64,000 nt of DNA from Parasitella parasitica (taxonomy: Eukaryota; Mucoromycota; Mucoromycetes; Mucorales; Mucoraceae). This document shows, piece after piece, positions 43,468 through 56,604 of the stretch. The stretch is taken from positions 112,678-176,677 of the forward strand of contig MU619286.1 in NCBI GenBank assembly GCA_025201805.1. Direction: 5' to 3'. Within the stretch, counting starts at the first letter, position 1, and every line of letters begins with the position of its first letter. The translations under genes and the position numbers were made by a program. The notes under the pieces were generated by a model. It was not told where the DNA came from, searched no databases, and was given only the letters and a program-made list of their open reading frames with translations.

Positions 43468-43863
43468 ATGTCTGGTGGTAAATCTGGTGGAAAGTCTGCT
43501 TCTGGCTCCAAGTCTCAAACTCGCTCAGCTAAGGCTGGTTTGCAGTTCCCTGTTGGTCGTATCCATCGTCTCTTGCGTCGTGGAAACTATGCTCAACGTG
43601 TCGGTGCTGGTGCTCCCGTTTATCTTGCTGCCGTTCTTGAATATCTCGCTGCTGAAATCCTCGAATTGGCTGGAAATGCTGCTCGTGATAACAAGAAATC
43701 TCGTATCATCCCTCGTCATTTGCAATTGGCCATCCGTAACGATGAAGAATTAAACAAGCTCCTCGGCCATGTCACTATCGCCCAAGGTGGTGTTCTTCCC
43801 AACATCCACGCTTCATTGTTGCCTACCAAGTCCAAGAAGGCTGGTGCTTCCCAAGAACTTTAA
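43468..43863 (+). CDS. Histone H2A (H2A.X-type, SQEL tail), copy 1
   Basis: 131 residues, no intron. The start is [12 protein letters not shown]; an upstream in-frame extension lies in the leader. The fold is standard: [20 protein letters not shown], the acidic-patch region [19 protein letters not shown], and [19 protein letters not shown]. The C terminus KKAGASQEL carries the SQ-E-hydrophobic motif phosphorylated by ATM/ATR-type kinases at DNA breaks, so this canonical H2A also serves as H2A.X, as in other fungi. It differs from copy 2 at only two residues near the C terminus (SKKAGA against TKKAGV). Confidence 0.98.
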   Translation: MSGGKSGGKSASGSKSQTRSAKAGLQFPVGRIHRLLRRGNYAQRVGAGAPVYLAAVLEYLAAEILELAGNAARDNKKSRIIPRHLQLAIRNDEELNKLLGHVTIAQGGVLPNIHASLLPTKSKKAGASQEL

Positions 43864-46800
43864 AAAATGAGAAAATATAGCAAGACTTTATATCTGCCAA
43901 TATATTTCTAGCATTTTTTTTTTTTTTTCCTTCTTATTTGATATCCCAAACTCAACGCCTAATCGAAAAATCATTTATTACCTCCTTCATATGTAGAATT
44001 GATCTCGTCTCCTTTTTTCTTTTGGCTTCTTGTAAATAAATAATAAAAAACAGGATAATAGCACAATACAGGATTAATAATTGAGAAAAATAACAAGTTT
44101 TCCATTTTTGATTTATTGAATCTGATCATAAATAGTATAGAGAAAGTACATCCAAAAATATATTAATTTTGCTGTTGATTCGGCCAATAATGCAATTATC
44201 CCAATGTATCTTCATTGCGGCAGAGGAGGACATTCACGTACAACTTAAAGAAAATGTTCCAGAGATCCAGCAAATTTGGATACTGCTCCAACAGTCAACA
44301 TTACATGAAATTGCACGTTGCCAGAAGTTACCAAGGCAGCGTTTGGGAGTCATAGAGACATTGTGCTCATTTTGTGGAGAGTACATGTGGGTTACAGAAC
44401 GGAAAAGCAGATCCAGTACGTTGGTGTCTATTTACAAACATATTGTGGAGTGGAGCAAGCGAGCATAATTACAACTGCATCCAACAACCATCATCGACTT
44501 ACTTGCAAGAAACGATGCGATTGGCAAAGAGACGATGCAATTGGAAAGAAGTTTAAGCGAAACATCACGATGCATAACTCTGCTGTAAGCTTCACCCCCA
44601 ATGAATGCTGACGAACAACATGGAGACTATGCTTTTCGTATTTACGGAGGCGTCCATTATTTAATAAATTCTATTCTAATTCCGGATGATAAATCAGTGT
44701 AATCCAATGCTACCAAACATGTTAATTATATATCTTTTAAAATTAAACTTAACTTTTGTTGGCAAAATTATCCTCAATCTCAATCTTAACCTCTATTGTA
44801 CTTTTTATTTTACATGTTTAACATTAGAATCACGAAAAAGGGAACTCTTGGATGACATTAAGCATTATCATAAGCAACATGGTAAATAGGGCTTCTCTGT
44901 CACTAGCAATTAGCAACTTGCGAATTATTCACAAATAGCAAGGGATTACCACAGCGAAAACATTGGATTCAATAATTATCTTCTTCTGCTTCCAACTCGA
45001 TGAGGCACACCTGTTTTATTATTTTACTATGAAGAAAGGTATACTTGTGGCATTAAAAATACTTACTTTATAGAGCTGTGTCATGTACTAGAATCGATAT
45101 TGACGTGATATCATTTCTAGATAGATATTTTTACAGCTTAAAAGCAAGAAATTTAGCTTTGTGCGCCATTTTTTGATTAATTTTAATAATCAAACGTGCC
45201 CTGAAAACGTCAGAAATAGTATCCATTGGGAAAGAACTATATTATATATGATTTTGGTGCAATCTGAGCATGATTTTTTTTTCGATGCAAAATGACGGAT
45301 TTTTTCGATTTTTTCCTTGTATCCACACATGCAAAATCATCGATTACGCATTATCCTCGATTTTGACCCCAAAAATACAACTTTTTACTATAGCATATAT
45401 TAGAGGGAAATGATCGTAAAAGACCATTCCTTGATCTGAAAGACTGGAAATGCTCTTTGGTTAAACAAAATTTTGACTTTTCCCTCTTGATCTGTTTTGA
45501 GGTTTTCTCGAAATAACTCCTTCCATAAGCATACGAGAATTATAAAATAGTACCATCGTGTAAAGCGTCTAAAAATACAGCTATTATCATAGATTGACAG
45601 CCGAGGTATGCATAGTATCGGGGGATGATATGTTGCCTTAAAGAAGTAATTTTGTTTTCTAATTGTACAAATGGAGTTTCTGAAAGAATTTCTCCTTCCT
45701 GATTTTGGACGCGTCCAATCTCCGCCATCAAAGAAAAATGGTATATTTTCCAAGAAAGCATGAGCTTTGAGAAGCCATAGCTTACCCAATTCAAGAGAAA
45801 AACAATTGCAACCTAGTTTGCTAAATGGTGTGCTTCTTGGCTTTCTAATGGTAGTACTTACATGTCTGTACCTGGCTTGACGATCTCACGCTCCGATTTT
45901 GAAAAATACTTTGCCGATAAAAGTCAGAAAAGTCGCTACTGTCATTTTATGTCAACTTAAAACGTACAAAATTTTGCTCTAAGCTATGCAAATATGTTAT
46001 CAAAAGGTGTCTTATAGTCTAATGCATTACTTTGTATTACTTTTTTTGTGTCTGAAATCTCTAAACATTGTTTTCTTGCAGTTTTTGTCTTTTTTCTGAC
46101 AAAAGCACACTAAAGTTCACGTAGGCCAAAAAAAAAAAAAAAAAAGCCTAAAATTTACGCTTCACAAAGACCCAAACTTTTGAACCATTCCAATATTATG
46201 GAAAAGATGGCACAGGTTTGGCTAGCTGTTCTACTGTGCAACTCGATATAGAAAACCTAGCTTGGTACTTTTCTGACAAGACTTTCTATACCAAAAGACG
46301 CCAGATCAACAGAAGTATAAGAAAATGCCAGAGAAAAGGAAACAATATGCCACCAGGATACCACATCCATTCATAAAATTTCATCTGTACAGAAATTTAT
46401 GAAATCCCAAGGACATAAATAAAGCTTATCTTCAACCTTGTTCTTTGTTCCTGAATCCAATTAAAGGTTTTGATCCAAAGTCAACGGATACACTTACACC
46501 CAGAATCACAGATATTTGTAATTAGACAACTGTAATTTTTTTAAAGACTAGCTTGAATTCAAAGATATGATATAAATAGCTTATTTCACAACGTATTTTC
46601 TTGTATCTTCACTATAAATAAAACAAAGCAATTACTCTCTTCTCTTAAAAACTTCAGAAACGATATAAGGACCGTATACTTTGTGCGCATGCATTTAAGG
46701 TAAAAGTAATGCATCCTTATCACTAGCCCCCACTCCATGGATTATTAAACAGTGCTAGAAAAATTATCCATAAAAGTTGCAGCCTCAACGGCTACATCCT

Positions 46801-48900
46801 TTTTATCCTGCACCCTGATAATAGTAGCACTGCTAAAGACTGAATTATTTGGATTTATTCAACTCTACCTTGAATACCATTCCACCAAATCAATAGCAAC
46901 TCCAAATCACAGCGTTAGAAGTGTTTCTAAAAGCATCATGTCACTGACAACCACTAACAGAAAGGTACAATCCAGCACACCGAGAAGGAAAATCATGCTG
47001 CTCACAGTAGACTCAAATTGCCTCTGGCCATTCAATATAATGGCATTCGTTATAGAACTTTTGCTGAGGACGATATGAATGGAACTGGTCCTCCCACCTA
47101 GTGGCAAAAGGCTATCTTTTGTATCCTCGCATTTTAAAAACGATAACTCTGTAGATTAATTATTCTAAATATGCTACAAACGCAGATATTGGCCACGATC
47201 AGCTTACATTTATTTATATGCAACCGGTTGATAGTAGACCAAGCTTGACATTGTCTGCGCCATACAATGGGAAATCGTTAATTCGGAGAGACAGATTCAT
47301 CCCACTTGCAAAAAGACGCAGCGCTTCATGGATATTATAGTTGCCAGACTGTAATCAAGACGAGAGCGCAATTATCAAGGCTATTATCGTAATAATGTGC
47401 AAGCCATTGATCAGACAAACAATTTTAAAGATGACAAGCTGCACTACATCACTACGTTTGCCTAAAATATTGACTTCGCTTCTCTACAGTAACTTTAGTT
47501 TCAAGCAGCTCGTGCTGCCGCAGCCCTGCTTTGCCTTTGAGTAATAAAAAGTTCATAACGCACTTGAAATTTACAAATAGGCACATGTATGTTTAAAGAA
47601 CTTGTATGAGGGCTTTTCTTGGTATTTCCACGTAAGATAAGCTTTACTAAAATGGGTAGTACATACTGTATTGTTGAATTATTTAGTCCGTTGTCAGCAG
47701 TGTAGTTGATGATTTATTTTTGACTGAAGATTCAAGCAGAAGGTTATATTACACCTAGTGTGTAGTCAGATTGTGGTAGAGGATTTCATACAAAAAAAAA
47801 AGATTGTGGTAGAGGAAGATGCTTCTAAATATCATCACTATCATCTTCGTGTCAAATCATAAATGGATGAATTACTGCCTGGATCAAAACAGTATTCATA
47901 GAAGTAAACAAGCAGAATTATGCACTTTTATCTTCTGTTTTGAATCTTTTGCTCTAAGCGTCGTTATTTTTAATCAAGTCCACAATTCTTTCAGAAAATG
48001 GGTTTAATGGTTCAATTATACCCTTGTCCTGCTGCATAGCACATACAAAATCTGGGAGTTAACATACTAGAGCTAACCTCCATTCCACAGCGTTTTGGTT
48101 ATGTCTATCATGCCACGCAATTTGCGCTTGTTCTTCTAGTATGACCGCATCTTCCACATGAACGGCATTGTTAAGTCCATGGAATACACTAGGTTCCCGT
48201 TATTTCACATCCGTCGTAAGGGCAACCGTTACCATAGCAACCGCTCCTGGGTCGGACCTAATGCTATACCGTTGTTGGACAACTAAATGTCAAATATGAT
48301 CTGATTGTATTCATGTAGATTTAGTCAATATAAATACACAACTTCCTTTCACTCAACAAAATCTTTTAGCTCTATTATCTTCCTTTTTCTATCAAATACA
48401 ATTATCTGCTGAGCCCTTTACAAAATTTAGCACAACAGGCTTGGAATATCTACTACAGTGCTGGAATTGACTTGGTGACCATAAACTAAGCAATTTCTTT
48501 ATTTAAGCTCTTAATGCCCTGCCAACATTTAACAAAATAATGTGAGCCTTCCAAATATTAGCCAGCGTAGTGATGACAATTAACAAGAGCACAGATTTTC
48601 GCAACCAAAGGTCTGTCAACTAGATCTTTCATAGCTCATAAAATTACGGATTCCTTACACGTCAAAGCACAATATACAATGTATAGCATTTTATGTTTTA
48701 TCACATTTTTTATTTAAAAAAATAATAGAAAAAAACTGTACAGGGAGAAAAAAAAAATCGTCTTGGATTTTTCTTTTAGTTCGTTCGTTGCAAATATTAA
48801 AAAAAAAAGCTCGAGTCGATTGGAGGTGATATGATATTGAAGAAATGGCGTTTGAAGAGAAATGGGTATTCTTAAATGATTAAAACAAGATGTCGACAAT
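43864..48900. other. 5-kb gene-poor region inside the histone cluster
   Basis: No intact gene recognised. Short overlapping, frameshifted frames at 44169-44611, 45400-45794 (-) and 46752-47107 look protein-like in patches and may be mobile-element debris. An X-box plus TATA-like sequence without a following gene lies at 48228-48336. AT-rich low-complexity tracts occur around 45270-45320 and 46123-46145. Confidence 0.45.
48228..48241. promoter_or_regulatory. RFX-type X-box
   Basis: GTTACCATAGCAAC, a full X-box palindrome. A TATA-like TATAAATA follows at 48329-48336, but no open frame starts downstream. Confidence 0.45.
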
Positions 48901-49419
<519 letters not shown>

Positions 49420-49514
49420 TCAAAAAATCCAAATATGGACATGAAAAGCTATACTTTTTTTTTTTTGTTGTGTAAAAAAAAAAATATACATTTATTCTCT
49501 CCCTCAAAACCGTG

Positions 49515-49724
49515 NNNNNNNNNNNNNNNNNNNNNNNNNNNNNNNNNNNNNNNNNNNNNNNNNNNNNNNNNNNNNNNNNNNNNNNNNNNNNNNNNNNNNN
49601 NNNNNNNNNNNNNNNNNNNNNNNNNNNNNNNNNNNNNNNNNNNNNNNNNNNNNNNNNNNNNNNNNNNNNNNNNNNNNNNNNNNNNNNNNNNNNNNNNNNN
49701 NNNNNNNNNNNNNNNNNNNNNNNN
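49515..49724. other. Assembly gap (210 N) in the H3-H4 promoter
   Basis: Undetermined bases bordered by homopolymer A on the right. Confidence 0.99.
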
Positions 49725-49828
49725 AAAAAAAAAAAAAAAGTAGACGCGCGATGGTATTCGGTTATTTAATTGATTATTGCGAACAATTTTTTTTGCACTT
49801 CCAAAAAAAAATACATTTGATGATATAA

Positions 49829-50257
<429 letters not shown>

Positions 50258-52125
50258 ATGTACTTCACTTGAAAAATATAATATCCCTCTTTTTATTCAA
50301 AAAGAATTCCAATCTTTATTTACGCATTCTATTCGTCTCCCTATTTTATCAATTACGATCCCCAAGCCTTTTTTCCTATTTCGTTCAACTCGGTGACAAT
50401 CAACTCTCTTATTGCAAGTTCAGCATTCTGTATATAGCTTTACTTTAGCTTTTTGGTCTTTGCCATCAAAAACTTTAAAATAAATAAAATATTTTAAAAA
50501 AATCAAATAAGCTGTTTTACCATTTTGATAATCTTGTCGATATGACACTGCTGATCCAATGATGCCAACAAAGTTTATTGACATCTATACAATAGAAGGT
50601 TTTCTTTGCAATTTGGAACTGTTCTCTGAGATAACTGACTAGGTGGAAATGACCATAAGTGTATTCAGAACAACTTTCGTTACAAACTTGATGATAATAT
50701 TAGCGTATTTTCAAGTTTTCTGAATATTGCATCTGTCCCATTTATTACAGAAAGCCAGTTACAAGTATTTTCAAGTAGTAGATTTGGCACACGAAAAAAA
50801 AAAAAAAAAAAAAAAAAAAAGAAGTTTTGAATGTGTCGCCTTACTTTTGAAAAAAATTGGTCAACACTCTCCATTCATCACATGTGCAAAGAAATTGTCT
50901 AATATGCAATTCAAACCTGCTGCATTAAATTTTTGACTGTGCAGAAAGATTTAATAAAAGGTTATCTATCCGCAGGCTTGCTTATGAAGTACATAGCCCG
51001 GATGCTACTCAAGTGTCCTTCTCAATATCCATAATTTCAAGGTACATTGTAGACAGCCAATAATTGAAGGCAATATTGCTAAAATATCCTTTTACTATTT
51101 ATCAGAATTAGGTCAATCAGAACGAAATTAATGCTATAATTTACGAATCTATTTCATTAAATTTAATATCTGGAGCTAATTCCAAAGCTTTGCATTCTTT
51201 TGAATTGTTTTTCAGAGACATCTGGTATCCTGCTATCAGCTCACAACTGATAGATTGTAATACGAAGCAATTCGATCACCGGTATTTTTTGATTTGATAA
51301 ACAGAGGCCAGATTTGGATTTGTATGTCATTTTTTTTATATGTATTTCAAGCAAGATTCAGATCGAAATTTAGATTAATGTACGCCCAAAAGAAAGAAAT
51401 TGCGACTTCAAAATCTAAAATTTCGTATATAATTACCTACAATGGTAATAATGCACCAATTCTTTTTTACTTTTTGGCAAAAACATCTAATACCAACTAC
51501 GACCCCTGGGAACCATTTGGTGTGGCTCTGTGTGCACTTGCATTGGTCAAGGCTGTGTGCATGACTGAGAAGCGTGATGTTTACTCAGTATTGCATTTTG
51601 TAATCCCTCTAAAGACAAAAGCATTTAGTAGTATAAAGCAAACATTTCCTTGCAAAACAAAATGATATTGAGATATTTGAGGCAGTAACCAGTTATTGAA
51701 ATTGCCATGTACAAAAGTATCATGGTGCTCTATTTGAACAGATCGGAAGAAGGAACATTTTACACATTTCCAGGGAAACTTTAGTGCGGCGAGTTCAACA
51801 TTGCATTTTAATAGGAACAAGAGGTCGCAGAGTTTTCAAGAGAAAAAAAAAAAAAGTATACCCAATATCTTATTCCCTAACGAAGGGTTGATATTTAAAA
51901 AAGACGAATCCATATAGTTGTTGTAATATTTGTACATAATTTCTTTTTATAGAGTTAACATTTGGAATTTTTGAATAAAGCAAGTGGAATAGATTCGGGA
52001 GGGGGATAATTTAATGGATTATAAAAAAAGTTTCCAAAGCTAAACATTGAATAAAAAGATAATTTTTTTGGAGTATAAAAGTTATGAAATGATGGATTTT
52101 GTTTGAGTGCGAAGTGTATACATAT
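50258..52125. other. Region between H4 and H2A copy 2
   Basis: 1.9 kb with a 28-nt A run (50794-50820) and a decayed protein-like frame at 51111-51663 (listed separately). Otherwise AT-rich without a gene. Confidence 0.45.
51111..51663 (+). pseudogene. Decayed ORF of unknown, possibly mobile-element, origin
   Basis: A frame at about 51111-51299 reads NEINAIIYESISLNLISGAN..ALHSFELFFRDIWYPAI and then stops; in another frame 51294-51663 reads on with ITYNGNNAPILFYFLAKTSN and DPWEPFGVALCALALVKAV. Both parts look like real protein with a frameshift between them. I do not recognise the family. It sits between histone genes. Confidence 0.35.
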
Positions 52126-52521
52126 TTAAAGTTCTTGAGAGACACCAGCCTTCTTGGTTTTGGTAGGCAACAATGAAGCGTGGATGTTGGGAAGAACACC
52201 ACCTTGGGCGATAGTGACATGGCCGAGGAGCTTGTTTAATTCTTCATCGTTACGGATGGCCAATTGCAAATGACGAGGGATGATACGAGATTTCTTGTTA
52301 TCACGAGCAGCATTTCCAGCCAATTCGAGGATTTCAGCAGCGAGATATTCAAGAACGGCAGCAAGATAAACGGGAGCACCAGCACCGACACGTTGAGCAT
52401 AGTTTCCACGACGCAAGAGACGATGGATACGACCAACAGGGAACTGCAAACCAGCCTTAGCTGAGCGAGTTTGAGACTTGGAGCCAGAAGCAGACTTTCC
52501 ACCAGATTTACCACCAGACAT
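52126..52521 (-). CDS. Histone H2A (H2A.X-type, SQEL tail), copy 2
   Basis: 131 residues, no intron; same start context and fold as copy 1 at 43468-43863, in the opposite orientation. The tail reads [10 protein letters not shown]. Coding identity continues to the stop codon, after which the two copies diverge at once. The SQE motif marks it as able to act as H2A.X. Confidence 0.98.
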   Translation of the reverse strand: MSGGKSGGKSASGSKSQTRSAKAGLQFPVGRIHRLLRRGNYAQRVGAGAPVYLAAVLEYLAAEILELAGNAARDNKKSRIIPRHLQLAIRNDEELNKLLGHVTIAQGGVLPNIHASLLPTKTKKAGVSQEL

Positions 52522-52587
52522 TATATAATATTTATTTCTTTGAAAAAAGTTGTTGAAGGAAGAAAGAAGTGCTATTTTAAATTCGAG

Positions 52588-52595
52588 TTTATATA
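52588..52595 (-). promoter_or_regulatory. TATA box, H2A copy 2
   Basis: Minus strand TATATAAA, 67 bp upstream of the H2A start, as in copy 1. Confidence 0.6.
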
Positions 52596-52778
52596 TGTTC
52601 AAGGTTAATGTAAAAAGTCGGAAGCAATTTTTTTTTTTTTAAAGTTTTTTCTTCAAGAGTTATTGGCATCAAATGTTGCCGAACGAAAAAAAAAAAAAAA
52701 AAAAAAAAAAAATACCAACAAAAATTAGCAATTTTTTTTCTATTCAAAATGAAATCTGTTGTATATAATTCGAGCATA

Positions 52779-52797
52779 TTTCGCGTTTGTTTCGCGA
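52779..52797 (-). promoter_or_regulatory. Paired E2F/MBF-like sites, copy 2
   Basis: TTTCGCGT and TTTCGCGA, the mirror image of the pair at 43192-43210. Confidence 0.5.
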
Positions 52798-52976
52798 TTT
52801 CACGACGTCTTCCTTGGATTTCATTCTATTTCTGATTTTGTGGTTGTAAAGAATTTTTTTCTTCAAAGTTTCTGTATATAGAAATCGAGTCACCGACACG
52901 AAGTTCTATATATTTGGCAAATCTCTGGGATTTCTGCTTTTTCTTTTCATTAAACAAGTTTACACCTACAACGAAA

Positions 52977-53330
52977 ATGGCTGCCGATCTCCCTACCAAA
53001 GATAATAAGAAGTCTGCTTCCAAGGACAGCAAGAAGAGAAAGATCACTCGTCGTGAAACCTATTCTTCCTACATCTACAAGGTCTTGAAGCAAGTTCATC
53101 CCGATACTGGTATCTCCAACAAGGCCATGTCCATCTTGAACTCTTTTGTCAACGATATCTTTGAGCGTATTGCTTCTGAAGCCTCCAAGTTGGCCGCTTA
53201 CAACAAGCGTTCCACCATCTCCTCTCGTGAAATCCAAACCGCTGTTCGTCTTATTCTTCCTGGTGAACTTGCCAAGCACGCCGTCTCTGAAGGCACCAAG
53301 GCTGTCACCAAGTACACTAGCTCCAAATAA
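52977..53330 (+). CDS. Histone H2B, copy 2
   Basis: 117 residues, identical in protein sequence to copy 1 (42659-43012). A few synonymous differences occur only toward the 3' end. No intron. Divergent from H2A copy 2. The 3' flank is unrelated to that of copy 1. Confidence 0.98.
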   Translation: MAADLPTKDNKKSASKDSKKRKITRRETYSSYIYKVLKQVHPDTGISNKAMSILNSFVNDIFERIASEASKLAAYNKRSTISSREIQTAVRLILPGELAKHAVSEGTKAVTKYTSSK

Positions 53331-53707
53331 ATTGAGCGTCCCAAATACTATATTAATGCTATTCCAAACGAAACAAACTTATTATCACCTTCTGACCCTC
53401 TTTTAAGCCTTTCTCTTCCTGCATTCAATATAATTCACCATTATATTACCCCCAAAAAAATCGTTATATATATTATTTTTTTTATTCCCTCCTGTTATAT
53501 ATTTTGGGATCCTTTCAAAGCTTTTTTTTAAATAAAAATTCATTGAATCATGCTATATTTGTATACGTTTGCAGAGAATCCATTAAATGTGCTGTGTATC
53601 ATTATTAATTTTTCCAATTTATCGGTTGTTAACTTGACACGTAAATTTGATCAAACGTGTTGTATATTATTTATTTGCTTTGGAAAAGAAAAAAACGATC
53701 AATTTAC
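53331..53707. other. Intergenic region H2B / uL15
   Basis: 377 bp between convergent stops, T-rich. No gene seen. Confidence 0.4.
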
Positions 53708-54348
53708 TTAGGCAATGAGCTCAACAACACCACCAGCTTCCTTGATTTTCTTCTCCGCAAGGCGAGAGACGAAACGAGTACGGACAATAACAGGTTGAGA
53801 AATAGTACCCTTGGCTAAAACCTTTCCGTAACCCTAATTATGCGCCCATAAGTGTTAATTACCTAAATCGATTGAACCATTGTTGACAATATCCCATTTT
53901 ACCTTTTGGAGAGCATCGATGACAGGAACCTTCTCAGTGTTCTTATATTGTTCACGAACGCCTTCACCAGCAAGGGTCCAGATTTTATCGAGATTGACAA
54001 TAGGACGCCAGTTGACGTTGTTCTTCAAGTGGAAATGTCGCATACCGACCTTACCAAAGTAACCAGGATGGTACTTATCCATGTTGATACGGTGATGATG
54101 TTGACCACCTGCAAGACCACGACCACCAGGATGTTTTCTGTGTTTACCTGAATATCAAATCCAAATAGTGTGAATACGTCTAGTAGGAATGAAATCATTG
54201 AAAACATACCAACACGACCGTGACCGGCGGAAACATGTCCACGCTTCTTTCTGTTGTGGTGAAGTCTAGTAGGCTATAGGTTCATCAAAAAACATTGATC
54301 AGTACTATGTTGCATGGATGGATTGATGAATGGATTAAAATTTACCAT
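53708..54348 (-). CDS. 60S ribosomal protein uL15 (L27a/L28)
   Basis: Four exons: the start codon alone (54346-54348), 54210-54273, 53903-54147 and 53708-53833, giving 145 residues, close to the usual 149. The sequence [56 protein letters not shown] and the C-terminal [11 protein letters not shown] are diagnostic of eukaryotic uL15, a large-subunit protein near the peptidyl-transferase region. A first intron directly after the ATG is common in fungal ribosomal-protein genes. Confidence 0.95.
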
Positions 54349-54642
54349 GGCTTAAAATGCTTTACTGGATAGAGAGGGATTATTAGAACTGCAGTGTGGG
54401 CATTTACTATGAGGTTATTGCGATTGAATTCCAGTAAAAAAGTGACAATCCGGGCCGAAGTAGCTAATGCTCGGCCACCAAGTCCAACCCCTTGGAAAAA
54501 TATAGTTGTTTGCATGCAAATGTGTTTATTGATCTAGCAATTTATTTCATGATCAGGATAAAAATAAAAACCAAAAAAAAGGGATAAAAAGCAAGGTATA
54601 TATGTATATATATACAGATAGTTTAGAGTGGTATTCTCAATG

Positions 54643-54683
<41 letters not shown>

Positions 54684-54726
54684 TTTTTTTTTTTTTTTTT
54701 TTTTTTTTTGCAAGGCAAATGGGTGT
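54349..54726. other. Intergenic region with long homopolymer
   Basis: 378 bp upstream of uL15 and downstream of the Myb/SANT-like gene; most notable is the T run. Confidence 0.5.
54645..54709. repeat. 65-bp T homopolymer with one interruption
   Basis: A run of T broken only by an A at 54682. Length may be unreliable in the assembly. Confidence 0.9.
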
Positions 54727-55769
54727 TCAATTTGAATCATTCTTGATGATACAGGGAGATGATGTTGCAAACCGTGTTCCACGCTTCAACTTTTCAAGTT
54801 CGATTTCTAATCTTAATTGTTCCAACTTCATTTCTTGCATTCGTTCTTGATGGTCCATTTTTTTGAGTTCAAGCTCCACATTCACCAACGTCAGTCTGCT
54901 CTCATCTGAATGGTCATTCAATGTGTATCTGCAAATTTGTTAATTGACGCGCAATATAAACAGCCCAAATTTACCTAGCATTATGGCCACTGTTCAGCGA
55001 TTGCAGAGAAGATGTCGGCTGGCATCCTGCTACAATCTTGGCCAATGTGTGCTGATTTTGTCTTCTTTTCTTGTAGGAGGAGTCAGGGGCAGCCGTAGAC
55101 CTCTTGCTAGTGGTAGCATGTCGTAGATCTGTATACTCTTGTTGCTGAGCGGGTAATGGAGTAGGATAAGGTGTTTCTGACCTACCGGGTGGCGAGGCGC
55201 TGTTTATCATGTGAAAAGGTTCAGGCTTCAAGATGGGCATTTCATCCTCATTTGATTTATGAGTACTATCAACATGCTCTGCAGGGGCAATATTTTGATG
55301 AACGGAAGGGGAATCTGTAAAAGAACTTGCGAATATAGGTTTGCAGCGATCATAATATGGAAATTCTTTAAACATTTTCACTGAACAAATAAACAAATAG
55401 GCTTGTTAGTATTGCTATTTCAGCATTTTTCTCACTTTTACCTCTTAGCTCGTTAATGGCAACTTGATCGTTTTCAACGTCAGGAGATGTCAACTGTTCG
55501 TTCCACCGTTTAAAGCGAGATTCCAGCCAACGTACTTTAAACTTGATAGCTTCATGATTCATGGCGTTGTTGAATATTTGCTCTCCTACTCGTTTTGAAT
55601 ATCCAGATTTGTTCTCTCTCCACTTACTGTAACTGCCTGGCAGCTCCAGATCGTCGAGTAAAAGTTTGATATCTTCTTCTTTCCATTGAATATAGCGCCT
55701 TGAAGGTTCGGGAGCAGAAGACACAGGCGGGGCAATTGTATCCTCAGATGTAAAAGACTGCGTGCTCAT
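54727..55769 (-). CDS. Myb/SANT-like (trihelix-type) regulatory protein
   Basis: Three exons (55442-55769, 54975-55380, 54727-54928) give 311 residues. The ATG at 55769 is chosen; the frame extends only by a GTG upstream. Residues ~25-95 (QWKEEDIKLLLDDLELPGSY, GYSKRVGEQIFNNAM, IKFKVRWLESRFKRWNEQL) have the tryptophan-rich three-helix pattern of Myb/SANT-like or trihelix DNA-binding domains, as in many fungal and transposon-derived regulators. A disordered middle contains an NLS-like SSYKKRRQ. The C terminus is a coiled coil (LVNVELELKKMDHQERMQEM) likely for dimerisation. Targets unknown. Confidence 0.75.
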
Positions 55770-56604
55770 CACTACAAAGCAGGTGCGTGTTAAACGAAAG
55801 TGTGTAAAAGGAGAAAGGGCGAAAGAAGAAGAAAGAGATAGAGAGTTTCAATTTTCTTTTTTGTAAATTGCGTAAAATCCACGCAGTTACCATCCAATCA
55901 TTTAATATACACACAGTGGAGAGTATAGTTTGGGGAAAGTGGTGCGTTCCTCGTTCATCAAAGCAACTATTATAAAATGTATATTAAACACAAGCATCCC
56001 TGTTTTATCGCGCCTGTAAATTTGGTAATACTATAGAAATGGAACTTTATCGATCTGCCGTTTTCGTTACGATAGAAAAACTCCAAGCATTTTCAGTGCG
56101 ACACATCTCCCATTCTTATTGCAAAATACATACATTTTGACCCTGAGACGATTAATTGATGACTTTTGAGCAATTCAGGTACCGCAGTCGAGTACGTTAT
56201 ACGGTACATCTTTACCCAAATTAATAGATAACATGTATAAGAAAAAACATTTGGATGATCATCATTTGAATCTCTTTATCCAGCAGTTTACGTTAATTTA
56301 AGTTCTTTATTCTTCAAAAATAAAAGTTTGCTGTTTTTAACATTTGATATTTCGTACACTTTTTGATTAATGCTACAATTTTTTTTTGCTTTGTTTTGTT
56401 TTATGCCAGGCGAACAGCTTTATTGGTGGGCTGTAATAGTTACATATGGCTAATTACATGGAATAAATCTAGGAATTGCACAAGTATGGTTTATATTGCG
56501 GTATTGTTCAACTGGTAATTCAACAATAAATAACATATTTTATGTCTTTATTAAAGGAAAATGTATATCAGAGTTACAATCAGAGCTTTTTAAGGATAAG
56601 AAAT
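55770..56604. other. Intergenic region
   Basis: 835 bp between the Myb/SANT-like start and the uL10 stop. AG-rich leader near 55810-55850. No gene seen. Confidence 0.4.

Larger units (their letters stand above)
52522..52976. promoter_or_regulatory. Shared H2A-H2B promoter, copy 2
   Basis: 455 bp, same length as 43013-43467 and, as far as I can compare, identical when reversed, including the long homopolymer. TATA for H2A at 52588-52595; E2F/MBF-like sites at 52779-52786 and 52790-52797. Confidence 0.75.

Noticed and set aside
44169-47107. Several short frames inside the histone cluster
   Set aside because: Patchy protein-like segments with frameshifts but nothing specific enough to name a family.
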